Assembly (NCBI RefSeq): GCF_002387245.1
Contig: NZ_DGLD01000014.1
Location: 62,001 to 126,000 of the forward strand
From: Brevundimonas sp. UBA4553
GTDB lineage: Bacteria; Pseudomonadota; Alphaproteobacteria; Caulobacterales; Caulobacteraceae
Length of the DNA stretch: 64,000 nucleotides
Direction: 5' to 3'
Within the stretch, counting starts at the first letter, position 1. Each line of letters starts with the position of its first letter. Position numbers and translations under genes: made by a program. Positions 17,336 through 25,122 of this stretch are shown here, piece after piece. Below the pieces are notes generated by a model. That model was not told where the DNA came from, did not search any database, and saw only the letters and a program-made list of their open reading frames with translations.

Positions 17336-17770
17336 CTACTCGGCGTCTGCGCCGATTGCGCGCCGCTCCTGCCAGGCCCAGAAGGTTCCGATGGCGATAG
17401 CCAGCATGATGCCGTAGCCGGTCATGTTGACGACGGTGTAGAAGGCCGAGACCGGCGTACGCAGATCCAGCATGATCATGACGTGGCTGGTCACCGTCAG
17501 AAGCTGCAAGGCGCACGCCCACACCGGCCAGGACCGGGGCGCCTTCCAGACCATGGCGATGAAGACCAGCAACACCGCTACATCGATCGCGAACATGGCC
17601 CACTGCACGCCCGTGAGGCCCGCATTGCTCTGGACCAGCACGGATGCGAACCAGGCCATCAGATAGGTCCCGGCGCCGATGCGTTCCGGTTCGCCACCCT
17701 TGAGCAGGGCGAACATGCCGACAATGACCATGAAGGCGGCGCCGATATAGGCCGCTACCGTCTCAAACAT
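17336..17770 (-). CDS. Small integral membrane protein, unknown function
   Basis: A 144-residue protein with four predicted helices (AAYIGAAFMVIVGMFALL, AMFAIDVAVLLVFIAMVW, ACALQLLTVTSHVMIML, MTGYGIMLAIAIGTFWAW). I do not recognise a family. ATG 17770 is preceded, 4 bases upstream, by a 13-bp hairpin whose 3' arm contains the only purine-rich ribosome-site candidate. An ATG at 17809 in the same frame would instead translate the hairpin as 13 extra residues. It lies 59 bases after the S24 regulator start and on the same strand. Confidence 0.65.
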   Translation of the reverse strand: MFETVAAYIGAAFMVIVGMFALLKGGEPERIGAGTYLMAWFASVLVQSNAGLTGVQWAMFAIDVAVLLVFIAMVWKAPRSWPVWACALQLLTVTSHVMIMLDLRTPVSAFYTVVNMTGYGIMLAIAIGTFWAWQERRAIGADAE

Positions 17771-17774
17771 GAAT

Positions 17775-17804
17775 CGCCCCCACTGTCGTAAGACAATGGG
17801 GGCG
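17775..17804 (-). promoter_or_regulatory. Hairpin sequestering the ribosome site of the membrane protein
   Basis: In the minus-strand transcript, CGCCCCCATTGTC pairs with GACAGTGGGGGCG (one G-U pair) around a UUAC loop. The stem ends 4 bases before AUG 17770 and contains GUGGGGG. It could block translation until melted or bound. A T-run is missing, so it is not a standard terminator. Confidence 0.45.
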
Positions 17805-17860
17805 AACATAACTCAGAGTCACCAGGAACCGGAGAGCCGATCCTCTAGGTTACCGTAATT

Positions 17861-18208
17861 TCACGCAACGCGCAGGTGGCGGTCCTGGCGGGTCATGGGG
17901 CGGTCGTCCCACTCGTCAGGCTTGTTGACCGGGCCGGCGGCGTAGACGCCGTAGCCGAGGCGACGGTGGTCTTTTTGCAGCTCGGCGTGGCAGGCCACGA
18001 CGGCGTCACGGGCGGTGCTCAAAGCCATGATGGCCTCGATAGCCTTGGCTTGAGACGCGGCGCCGGACACCGGCGAGATCGACAAGGCGGCGCGGGCGCC
18101 GATCATCGATTGAACCAGGGTGGTGGCGTGGGTGATGGCGTCATCCACCGCTTTTTCGGTGGCGTAGAGTTCGCCGGCAACGCCAGCAATCACTTCAGTG
18201 CGGTCCAT
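17861..18208 (-). CDS. Small conserved-looking helical protein, unknown function
   Basis: A 115-residue, mostly helical protein (DRTEVIAGVAGELYATEKAVDDAI, split by eye into two helices; AKAIEAIMALSTARDAVVACHAEL) with a basic/aromatic tail (DHRRLGYGVYAAGPVN). There is no signal peptide or known domain. ATG 18208 has GAGGGG 7 bases upstream; an ATG five codons earlier lacks one. The AT-rich region before it (18209-18323) contains a TTAA-N6-TTAA element. It looks like a chromosomal protein conserved in Caulobacterales, but I cannot name it. Confidence 0.65.
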   Translation of the reverse strand: MDRTEVIAGVAGELYATEKAVDDAITHATTLVQSMIGARAALSISPVSGAASQAKAIEAIMALSTARDAVVACHAELQKDHRRLGYGVYAAGPVNKPDEWDDRPMTRQDRHLRVA

Positions 18209-18245
18209 GACTTTACCCCTCAATAAAGAAAAACACCGCCGTTTC

Positions 18246-18259
18246 TTAACGCGTATTAA
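18246..18259. promoter_or_regulatory. TTAA-N6-TTAA element (CtrA-box-like, imperfect spacing)
   Basis: TTAA at 18246-18249 and 18256-18259 lie 37-50 bases upstream of the start at 18208, in an AT-rich patch. The CtrA cell-cycle regulator binds TTAA-N7-TTAA; here the spacer is 6, so this is only a near match. Confidence 0.25.
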
Positions 18260-18323
18260 GGGTGTTTGATAGCGTTTTGTTTACCAGAAGTTATATTCAA
18301 CCCCTGGTAGATTTTCGTCCTTG

Positions 18324-18731
18324 TCAGGTTGTGTCCTCTCCGGCGTCGAGCAGGAAATGGGCGGTCAGGGCGGCGATGGGTTGGTCGCGGCCCTGCTGCC
18401 AGGCTTCGGCTGTGACATAGGCGACTCGTCGCCCCGCCTTGCTGATGCGGGCCTGGGCGAAGACGTCGCTGGGTCGGCCCGACCGCAGGTAGGCGACAGT
18501 CACATTGATCGGCCGAGGGAGTCGCAGGCGCGGGTAGCTGAGCGATACCTGGGCCACCGCGGTCATCTCCAGCAAGGCGGCGGTGGAGCCCCCGTGAAGG
18601 GCTGGCAGCATGGGGTTGCCGATCAGGTGTTCGGCGAACGGCATGACGACCGTCAGATCGTCGCCGTTGAGCTGCGTCTGAAGCCCGAGGAAGCGAGCGT
18701 AGGGCAGACGGTCCAGCAGGGCAGCGGTCAT
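18324..18731 (-). CDS. PaaI-family hotdog thioesterase (HGG...E form)
   Basis: A 135-residue hotdog protein with the acyl-CoA thioesterase core GNPMLPALHGGSTAALLEMTA, where the usual catalytic Asp is Glu. Later strands INVTVAYLRSGRPSDVFAQAR are typical. It would hydrolyse acyl- or aryl-CoA thioesters in the cytosol. Its ATG overlaps the stop of the upstream paralogue by 4 bases (ATGA). The two may work as one enzyme; see the next entry. Confidence 0.8.
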   Translation of the reverse strand: MTAALLDRLPYARFLGLQTQLNGDDLTVVMPFAEHLIGNPMLPALHGGSTAALLEMTAVAQVSLSYPRLRLPRPINVTVAYLRSGRPSDVFAQARISKAGRRVAYVTAEAWQQGRDQPIAALTAHFLLDAGEDTT

Positions 18732-19213
18732 GCGGCGTCTCCGGTCTGGCTGGCCCTGGCGCGGAGATTGGCGCCGGCGCGGTGGTCTCCCTCGGCGCTG
18801 ATGACATAGGCGGACTGGGCGGCGGCGACGGGATCGGCCGGGTCGTCCTCGAAGGCCCAGGCGCGCACGAAGCCGATGCTGCGCGTCAGCCGATAGCAGC
18901 GCGCCTCGGCGATCAGGTCATGCCCGGGACTGGCGGCGCGCATATAGTCCACCCGCAGATCCAGGGTGGCGATGGGTTGATAAGTCTTCAATCCAACCCA
19001 GACGGCCAGCCCGCCGACGTGGTCCAGCAAGGTCGTGACAAGGCCGCCAGCCAGAACACCCGTCTCGGGATCGCCGACCAGGTCGTCGCGATAGGGCAGG
19101 CGAAGGCGGACGCGATCGCCCTCAAGTCCTTCATATCGAAACCCGAGAGCGTGGGTGTGGGCGGCGCCAGAGGCAAGTTGAGGCAGAAGGGTGGTGAGGA
19201 ACTGATCCGTCAT
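18728..19213 (-). CDS. PaaI-family hotdog thioesterase (AGG...D form)
   Basis: A 161-residue hotdog protein. The core reads GDPETGVLAGGLVTTLLDHVGG, keeping the Asp but with Ala where the HGG His normally lies. Strands ATLDLRVDYMRAASPGHDL follow. ATG 19213 has AAGGA 7 bases upstream; a GTG two codons earlier is possible. It is coupled to the paralogue at 18324 by an ATGA overlap. Because hotdog active sites form across dimers, the opposite substitutions in the two proteins fit a heterodimer, which is inference. Confidence 0.8.
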   Translation of the reverse strand: MTDQFLTTLLPQLASGAAHTHALGFRYEGLEGDRVRLRLPYRDDLVGDPETGVLAGGLVTTLLDHVGGLAVWVGLKTYQPIATLDLRVDYMRAASPGHDLIAEARCYRLTRSIGFVRAWAFEDDPADPVAAAQSAYVISAEGDHRAGANLRARASQTGDAA

Positions 19214-19355
19214 AGACACGTCCTTGTTCAGGCGGCCTGCGGTCGTCAGCGGCCGCAGCCCCCTCTTGGTGGAGCGCGGCGTGGGGGCTTGTCCATAGTT
19301 GAGGTTCGTCCCAACCGCGCGAAGCGGTCCTGCCTATGCGGACGAGCGGCGGAAC

Positions 19356-20975
19356 TCAGGCCGCGGGGCGGCTTCGCGAGGCTTGGACTTCGCTGGTGGC
19401 GGCGGCGGTCGGCGTGGCGAGGGCCGCGTTCATCGCCATGCGCAGGCGCTCGGGCTTGATCGGCTTTTCGACCACGGCCGCCATGCCGACGGCCAGGTAA
19501 TGTTTCGCGTCGTCGGGATCTGCGTTGGCGGTCAGGGCGACGATCGGGATGTTGCGGCTGTCGCCGGGCAGGGCGCGAATGGCCTGTGTGGCCTGGACCC
19601 CGTCCATGCGCGGCATCTTGATATCCATCAGGATCAGGTCGAACGGGCGAGACTGGACTGCTTCCAGGGCTTCCTGACCGTCTTCAACCGTTTCCGACGT
19701 GCAACCGAACATTTCGCACAGGGCCTGAGCCACCACGCGGTTGGTGGCGTTGTCGTCGGCGATCAGGATGTGCGGGCGGGCCTGCAGATCCAGTTCGTCC
19801 AGGCTGGAGACGTTCGACGGCTCATCCTGCTGGATGATGGCGCGAGGCGCCGACAGGTCGAACGCGAAGGTGGCGCCGCGGCCGGCGTTGTTCTCGGCCC
19901 AGATGCGGCCGTTCATCTGTTCGACGATGTGGCGGCAGATCGAAAGGCTGAGGCCGGCGCCGTCCGGAGCGGAGGCTGCGTCGAAGACCTGATCGATGCG
20001 CGTGTCGTCCAGGCCAGGGCCGTCGTCGCGAACGCGGGCTTCCAGACGTACCTGATCGCCGATGACCAGCGCCTTCAGGCTGGCCTCCACCATGCCGTTA
20101 CGCGCGAACTTCAGGGCATGGCCGATCAGGTTGTTGAAAACCTGGGTCAGGCGTGGGCCATCCAGGACGCTCGCCAGTTCGGTGTCGCCTTCGTAGCCGA
20201 CGAGCAGGGTGACGCCGTCCTGAGCGGCGCGCGGCGCCCACTGGGTCTGAACCTGATCCATGACGGCGCGCAGCGGCGTCGGGGCCATCGTCAGATCCAG
20301 TTCGCCCGCTTCGGCCCGTGCCAGATCGAGGGCGTCCTGCAAGGTGTCCAGCAGGGTTTCGGAAGAATCGACGATGGTCTGAACATGGGCGATGGCCGCG
20401 TCGTTCAGCGGTTGGCGGCGCAGCAGTTCGGCGACGGCCAGGACGCCGTTCATTGGCGTTCGCAGTTCGCGGCTCATCAGGCCCATGAACTGGCTCTTGG
20501 CGCGGGCGGTCGCCGCGGCCTGGATTTCGGCGTTGCTCAGGACGCGGACCTGTTCGGTCAGCTCGAGGTTCTGTTCGCGTTGGATGGCGTTGACGGCGCG
20601 CAGCAGGGAGACGGCCGTACCGACCCCGCGATAGGCGCCGTTGCGGGTGACGATGAAGCCGCGCATCAGCGCGCCAGGCCCGCTCTTCAGGATGATGTCG
20701 GAAAAGGAGTCGATGCGAACGCCGGCTTCGACCACCGCCGGCTCGTCGGCCATGATGTGGGTGACTTCGCGCGCGCCGTAGAGGCTCTGGCCCAGGGGGC
20801 CGGCCAGCTTCATCAGGAAGTCGGCGCGTTCGATCAGGCCCAGGGGGCGGTCACCATCAACGACCGGGATCACCAGGGTGTCGGGCTCGCGCTGGAAACG
20901 CGCAAAGACCTCGCCCGCCATGGCGGTGGCGGAGACAGGCTCTACACGCTCGGTCAGCACTTCGATCGTCGGCAT
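19356..20975 (-). CDS. CBS-domain hybrid sensor kinase with Arg at the phosphoacceptor position
   Basis: A 539-residue cytosolic protein with no membrane segments. A CBS-like pair lies at about 5-125 (VIPVVDGDRPLGLIERADFL, GFIVTRNGAYRGVGTA), then a short coiled coil and a HisKA-like helix. Its H-box reads MSRELRTPMNG, with Arg 169 (codon CGC) where the phosphorylated His belongs. The ATPase domain is intact (NNLIGHALKFA, DDGPGLD, GAGLSLSICRHIVEQM). The C-terminal receiver at about 395-510 keeps its Asp in LILMDIKMPRMDG and its Lys in VVEKPI. It may act as an ATP-binding scaffold or allosteric regulator, as DivL (Tyr for His) does. I chose ATG 20975; 17 more codons upstream would translate a palindrome. 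Confidence 0.88.
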   Translation of the reverse strand: MPTIEVLTERVEPVSATAMAGEVFARFQREPDTLVIPVVDGDRPLGLIERADFLMKLAGPLGQSLYGAREVTHIMADEPAVVEAGVRIDSFSDIILKSGPGALMRGFIVTRNGAYRGVGTAVSLLRAVNAIQREQNLELTEQVRVLSNAEIQAAATARAKSQFMGLMSRELRTPMNGVLAVAELLRRQPLNDAAIAHVQTIVDSSETLLDTLQDALDLARAEAGELDLTMAPTPLRAVMDQVQTQWAPRAAQDGVTLLVGYEGDTELASVLDGPRLTQVFNNLIGHALKFARNGMVEASLKALVIGDQVRLEARVRDDGPGLDDTRIDQVFDAASAPDGAGLSLSICRHIVEQMNGRIWAENNAGRGATFAFDLSAPRAIIQQDEPSNVSSLDELDLQARPHILIADDNATNRVVAQALCEMFGCTSETVEDGQEALEAVQSRPFDLILMDIKMPRMDGVQATQAIRALPGDSRNIPIVALTANADPDDAKHYLAVGMAAVVEKPIKPERLRMAMNAALATPTAAATSEVQASRSRPAA

Positions 20976-20984
20976 ACGGCCGGC

Positions 20985-20999
20985 ACTCCACAGTGGAGT
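20985..20999. promoter_or_regulatory. 15-bp palindrome upstream of the hybrid kinase
   Basis: ACTCCAC-A-GTGGAGT is a perfect inverted repeat with a one-base centre, 10 bases before the start at 20975. On the minus strand it supplies the GGAG used as ribosome site. It could be an operator or a translation-controlling hairpin. Confidence 0.4.
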
Positions 21000-21085
21000 T
21001 TTACACTGGCCGGGAATCCTTTGCATAAGGGTTAAGGCGAATCAAAAATGCTCAATCTGACGAAAAGGGGTTGAGCGCTCTTGTT

Positions 21086-21114
21086 TTGCGACACGGCGCC
21101 GACTGGCGTATAGA
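21086..21114 (+). promoter_or_regulatory. Sigma-70-type promoter for queC
   Basis: TTGCGA (21086-21091) and TATAGA (21109-21114) are separated by 17 bases, 70 bases before the queC ATG. Two copies of the palindrome GAGCGCTC (21073-21080 and 21113-21120) flank it, exactly 40 bases apart, the second overlapping the -10. Confidence 0.5.
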
Positions 21115-21183
21115 GCGCTCTGATCCGATCTTTCCCTGTTTCTCACTGGATGCGCGCGGCCGCCGGCCGACCGCAGGTTTGTC

Positions 21184-21903
21184 ATGAGCGTTCCGTCGCA
21201 AGCTTCTGAAAAGTCGGCCCTTGTCCTGTTTTCGGGCGGGCAGGACAGCGCCACCTGCCTGGCGTGGGCGCTGGAACGGTATGACCGCGTCGAGACCATC
21301 GGCTTCGACTATGGCCAGCGTCATGCGGTCGAGATGCAGGCGCGCCAGACGGTGCGCGAAGAGATGGTGAATGTCCTGCCGCAATGGGCCGGGCGGCTGG
21401 GGTCGGACCACGTCGTCGATCTGACGGGTTTCGGGGCTATCGGCGAGACGGCCATGACCACGGACCGAGCCATCGAGGCCGACGCGCGGGGCTTGCCCAA
21501 CACCTTCGTGCCGGGACGCAACCTGATCTTTCTGGTCGCGGCGGCGGCGCTGGCCGACCGGCGAGGGCTCGAGGTTCTGGTCGGCGGCATGTGTGAGACC
21601 GACTTCTCCGGCTATCCGGATTGCCGCAACGACACGATCCAGGCCATGGCTCAGGCCCTGACCCTGGGCTTGGCCAAGCCGTCGCCGATCGAGACGCCGC
21701 TGATGTTCCTCACCAAGGCCGACACCTGGGCTCTGGCCGAGCGCATCGGCGGGGCGGCGCTGGTCGAGATGATCGTGGAGGCCAGCCACACCTGCTATCT
21801 GGGCGACCGGACGCACCGCCATGACTGGGGCTACGGCTGCGGAACGTGCCCGGCGTGCGACCTGCGGGCCGCCGGTTACGCCGAATGGGCGGCGCGCGCG
21901 TGA
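21184..21903 (+). CDS. queC: 7-cyano-7-deazaguanine synthase
   Basis: QueC converts 7-carboxy-7-deazaguanine to preQ0 using ATP and ammonia in queuosine synthesis. The 239-residue protein has the PP-loop LVLFSGGQDSATCLAWAL at about residue 14, the DYGQRH motif, VPGRNLIFL, and the C-terminal zinc-binding set ASHTCYLGD...YGCGTCPACDLR with four Cys. It starts the queC-queE pair, overlapping queE by 4 bases. The genes acting later, tgt and queA, lie about 10 kb away in the window. queD and queF were not found here. Confidence 0.95.
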   Translation: MSVPSQASEKSALVLFSGGQDSATCLAWALERYDRVETIGFDYGQRHAVEMQARQTVREEMVNVLPQWAGRLGSDHVVDLTGFGAIGETAMTTDRAIEADARGLPNTFVPGRNLIFLVAAAALADRRGLEVLVGGMCETDFSGYPDCRNDTIQAMAQALTLGLAKPSPIETPLMFLTKADTWALAERIGGAALVEMIVEASHTCYLGDRTHRHDWGYGCGTCPACDLRAAGYAEWAARA

Positions 21904-22535
21904 CCTATTCGGCCAAGGAAGTCTTTCTGACAGTGCAAGGGGAAGGCGGTCAGGCTGGGCGGCCCGCCGTGTTCCTGCGCTTCGCCGGCTGCAACCTGTG
22001 GAGCGGGCTGGAGCGGGACCGCGCCACCGCCGTCTGCTCCTTTTGCGACACGGATTTCGTCGGCGTGAACGGCGACGGCGGAGGCAAGTTCAAGACCGCC
22101 GACCTGATGGCCGACCATGTCGCGGGCATGTGGCGGGGCCGCGAGGGCGATCCGAAACTGGTCGTCTGCACCGGCGGCGAGCCCCTGATGCAGCTGGACG
22201 CGCCTCTGATCGAGGCGCTGCACGCGCGCGGGTTCGAAGTCGCCATCGAGAGCAACGGCACGCTCGTCGCGCCGGAGGGCGTCGACTGGATCTGCATCAG
22301 CCCCAAGGCCGACGCGCCGGTGGTCCAGGCCTCGGGCCAGGAACTGAAGCTGGTGTTCCCTCAGCCGCTGGCCATGCCTGACCGGTTCGAGAGCCTGGAT
22401 TTCGAGCGTTTCTGGCTGCAGCCCATGGACGGCCCAGACCAGGTCGCCAACACCGCCGCGGCCATCGAATACTGCCTGACCCATCCCCAGTGGCGTCTCA
22501 GCGTCCAGACGCACAAGTATATCGGGGTGCGATAG
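21900..22535 (+). CDS. queE: 7-carboxy-7-deazaguanine synthase (radical SAM)
   Basis: QueE is a radical SAM enzyme that contracts 6-carboxytetrahydropterin to 7-carboxy-7-deazaguanine. The 211-residue protein has the TVQGEGG entry motif and an FeS cluster motif with the QueE-specific long spacing C-x14-C-x2-C (FAGCNLW...VCSFCDTDF). CTGGEPLMQ is the SAM-binding GGE. I use GTG 21900, whose GTGA overlaps the queC stop; ATG 21885 adds five residues and is the alternative. Length is normal. Confidence 0.93.
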   Translation: MTYSAKEVFLTVQGEGGQAGRPAVFLRFAGCNLWSGLERDRATAVCSFCDTDFVGVNGDGGGKFKTADLMADHVAGMWRGREGDPKLVVCTGGEPLMQLDAPLIEALHARGFEVAIESNGTLVAPEGVDWICISPKADAPVVQASGQELKLVFPQPLAMPDRFESLDFERFWLQPMDGPDQVANTAAAIEYCLTHPQWRLSVQTHKYIGVR

Positions 22536-22634
22536 GCGAGGCGTAGCAGGGACGGTCGAACTCAAGCGCGCCCCGAGCCGGCCTGCGGGTTTCTCCCGAT
22601 AGCTGCATCCAGTCTGTTCGCGTTCAATGAACAG

Positions 22635-23903
22635 GTGAAGAACGCTCGCCAGACAGACAGCAGGCAGGCTACGCTGGGCATCCAGCGATGGGCCTGGTCG
22701 GCGGTGGTCGCGCTTCTACTGTCGACTATGGCCGGCGTCGGCTCCATTCGTGCGCAAGAGGCTCCCCAGGCGAACACTGGGGAGGAGACGGCGTCGGACG
22801 CGCTGGTACAACCCGCCGTCCAGGACGACGCATCTCAGCCGCACAAGCCCAGATTTCGCGACCGCTTCTTTGACGCCCAGGACGGCTATCTGGATTTTTC
22901 GACCATTCTGGCCAATGGCGGATTCATCCCGGTTCCGATCATCATCACCGAGCCCGCTGTCGGCGGCGGCGGCGGTGTGGCGGCGGCCTTCCTGTCCTCA
23001 TCTCCCGACCATCCGCGACAGATCACTCGCCGTGTCCTGGCCGCTTTCAAGACAGGAAACGGTTCCAGCGGCGTCGGCTACCTCCAATCCGGCTACGCCA
23101 TGGACGGACGCCTGAGTTACAGGTTCGCGATTGGCCGAGGCAAGGTGACGCTTGATAGCTATCCCGGCTTCGCGCCTGAGGGGATCGAGTACACCAGCCG
23201 ATATGATTATGGGGTCGTGGGCTCAGCCCAGTGGCGTTTCAGCGACGACCGTATCTCGTTCGGGCCGCTGTTCGATTTTCGAAAATTGCGTTCGACCCTG
23301 GACGTGCAGGGCTTGCCTGACGCGTTCGCCGGAGAGTTCGGTCAGGACATGCAGACGGGCGCTCTGGGATTGGGGCTGCACTTCGACTCTCGCGACAACC
23401 CCCTGACGCCGACCAAGGGCGTGAACGCTCTGGCCGAAGCCAAATACAATCGCGACGCCTTCGGCAGCGACCGCGACTATGAGGAGTATGCGGGATCAGC
23501 CTATGTGTTCGGCGAAGCCTCCCAGCGCCTGCACTACGGCGTGAAGTTTGAAGCCGACGCCATCCGGGGCGATTTCCCCATCTATTATGCCCCTGCAGTC
23601 AATCTGCGCGGCACGCCGGCGGCGCGCTATCAGGGCATGAACACCTACGCCTCCGAAGCCGAGGTGACGTGGCGTAAGGACGAGCGTTGGGCGTTCCTGG
23701 CCTTCGCCGGAGTGAGCTTCGCCGATGCCCGATCGTCCAGAATCTACAAGGATTCCGGCGCGCTCTATACAGGCGGCGTCGGCTTTCGATACCGCATCGC
23801 GCGCCAGTTCGGCCTCGATGCCGGAGTGGACGTCGCCTATGGCTCAGACGGCGTTGTCTTCTATCTGCAGTTCGGCCACGCCTGGTCGTTCGGCATGGAT
23901 TAG
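22635..23903 (+). CDS. Omp85/BamA-TamA-like outer-membrane barrel protein
   Basis: A 422-residue exported protein (hydrophobic segment about 18-40, ending SIRAQ) with a C-terminal barrel of surface-antigen type (GLHFDSRDNPLTPTKGVNALAEAKYN, then FYLQFGHAWSFGMD). The motif DSRDNPLTPTKG is typical of the Omp85 barrel. The usual POTRA domains are absent: only about 60 residues precede the first strand, so this resembles the short BamA/TamA-like proteins of unknown role. The start is GTG 22635 with no strong ribosome site, so the start is uncertain. Confidence 0.75.
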   Translation: MKNARQTDSRQATLGIQRWAWSAVVALLLSTMAGVGSIRAQEAPQANTGEETASDALVQPAVQDDASQPHKPRFRDRFFDAQDGYLDFSTILANGGFIPVPIIITEPAVGGGGGVAAAFLSSSPDHPRQITRRVLAAFKTGNGSSGVGYLQSGYAMDGRLSYRFAIGRGKVTLDSYPGFAPEGIEYTSRYDYGVVGSAQWRFSDDRISFGPLFDFRKLRSTLDVQGLPDAFAGEFGQDMQTGALGLGLHFDSRDNPLTPTKGVNALAEAKYNRDAFGSDRDYEEYAGSAYVFGEASQRLHYGVKFEADAIRGDFPIYYAPAVNLRGTPAARYQGMNTYASEAEVTWRKDERWAFLAFAGVSFADARSSRIYKDSGALYTGGVGFRYRIARQFGLDAGVDVAYGSDGVVFYLQFGHAWSFGMD

Positions 23904-23906
23904 ACG

Positions 23907-24179
23907 CTAGCAGTCCTTGCCCTGGCGCTGGCGTTGTTCACAGCGGCGCTGTTCGCGTTCGTAGTCGCGTTGCTCGCGTTCGCGTTTGGCCTTGGTTTCC
24001 TCGTCGGACGTGGTGACGGCGTCAAAGCCCGCGCCGACCACCGCGCCGGTCGCCTTGGCCGTGCCTCCGACGACGGCGGCCCCTGCGCCCACCACGGCGC
24101 CGACGACGCAGCCTTGCAGCAGCAGCGTGCCGCCGACGACGGCCAGAAGGGCGGTCGCCCGCGCGAAGGGTTTGGTCAT
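23907..24179 (-). CDS. Small lipoprotein with glycine zipper
   Basis: A 90-residue protein. Signal segment and lipobox LLQGC, then a glycine-zipper (VVGAVVGAGAAVVGGTAKATGAV, given in part: VVGAVVGAGAAVVGG) and a highly charged coiled tail (KREREQRDYEREQRR) ending in Cys. It is probably anchored to the outer membrane. It is convergent with the Omp85-like gene, with 3 bases between stops. Function unknown. Confidence 0.65.
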   Translation of the reverse strand: MTKPFARATALLAVVGGTLLLQGCVVGAVVGAGAAVVGGTAKATGAVVGAGFDAVTTSDEETKAKREREQRDYEREQRRCEQRQRQGKDC

Positions 24180-24260
24180 GAGAAGCTCCCGAAGCGCTGA
24201 TCCTACGCGTCAGAAGTGAACAGAGGCTGACGGCGGGATGATGGCCCGCACCCTCCGGCC

Positions 24261-24380
24261 GTCATCCCGGGGCCGCAAAAAGCGGAACCCGGGACCTAGA
24301 CGGTGGAAGCGAAAGGGGCAGGAGGCGACATGAGCCGCCGCCTGGGTCCCGGACAACGGCTGCGCCGCTTCCGGGATGAC
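24261..24380. repeat. Paired palindromic (REP/BIME-like) repeat
   Basis: A left unit starting GTCATCCCGG and ending CCCGGGACC (24261-24295) is mirrored by a right unit starting GGGTCCCGG and ending CCGGGATGAC (24344-24380), with about 50 bases between. Each unit also has its own inner hairpin (CCGC...GCGG). The 213-base gap between two genes (24180-24392) is mostly this element. It has no coding content that I trust. Confidence 0.7.
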
Positions 24381-24392
24381 AGAGGTGGCCCT

Positions 24393-25088
24393 CTACAGGC
24401 TGTCGACCATGACCAGTTCAGCGTCTTCGCTGGCCGTGATGGTGATGGTCGGCTCGTCGACGATGCCGGCGCCGTCACGGGCGTTGAGCGTGGTTCCGTT
24501 GACGTCCACCCGGCCCACGGCGGGCACCAGATAGGCGCGGCGACCGGCGGTCAGGTCATAGGTCAGGCTCTCGCCCGCCTTCAGCGTCGCCGCCAGAATC
24601 TTGGCGTCGGCGTTGATCGACAGGGCCTCGTCAGCCGGATCGCCCGAAGCGACGACGGTGAAGCGGCCCGAGCGGTCGTTTTTGGGGAATTCGCGCTGGC
24701 CCCACGACGGTTGGGCGCCCGGCTTGTCGGTCTCGATCCAGATCTGGAACAGGGTAGTCGTCTCGTTCTCGAGGTTGAACTCGGAGTGACGCACGCCCGT
24801 GCCCGCGCTCATCACCTGAACGTCGCCCGCGCCGGTGCGGCCCTTGTTGCCCATCGAGTCCTCATGGGTGATGGCGCCGGTGCGGACATAGGTGATGATC
24901 TCCATGTCGGCGTGGGGGTGGGGCGGAAAGCCCGAGCGAGCGCCGATCTCGTCGTCGTTCCAGACGCGCAGACGGCCCCAGCCCATGCGCTTGGGATCAT
25001 AGTAGTTGGCGAACGAGAAGTGGTGTTTGGCGTTCAGCCAGCCGTGGTTGGCGCCGCCGAGGGTGTTGAAAGGTCTGACGTCGATCAT
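24393..25088 (-). CDS. Pirin-family protein (YhhW-type bicupin)
   Basis: A 231-residue bicupin. The N-terminal cupin has the metal-binding pattern GFPPHPHADMEIITYV...HEDSMGN and the conserved AGDVQVMSAGTGVRHSEFN. The C-terminal cupin is shorter and diverged. YhhW-type pirins have quercetin 2,3-dioxygenase activity in vitro; the cellular role is unclear. Length is normal. The upstream region has a good promoter with a palindrome between the -35 and -10, so it is probably regulated, for example by an oxidative or aromatic-compound sensor. Confidence 0.9.
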   Translation of the reverse strand: MIDVRPFNTLGGANHGWLNAKHHFSFANYYDPKRMGWGRLRVWNDDEIGARSGFPPHPHADMEIITYVRTGAITHEDSMGNKGRTGAGDVQVMSAGTGVRHSEFNLENETTTLFQIWIETDKPGAQPSWGQREFPKNDRSGRFTVVASGDPADEALSINADAKILAATLKAGESLTYDLTAGRRAYLVPAVGRVDVNGTTLNARDGAGIVDEPTITITASEDAELVMVDSL

Positions 25089-25122
25089 GGTTCGGTCTCC
25101 CGTGCGAGAAATGCTTGAGACC

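Noticed and set aside
18246..18259. True CtrA binding site
   Set aside because: The half-sites are 6 rather than 7 bases apart. Listed only at low confidence.
21000..21183. preQ1 riboswitch upstream of queC
   Set aside because: No preQ1-I or preQ1-II core pattern seen; a plain promoter explains the region.
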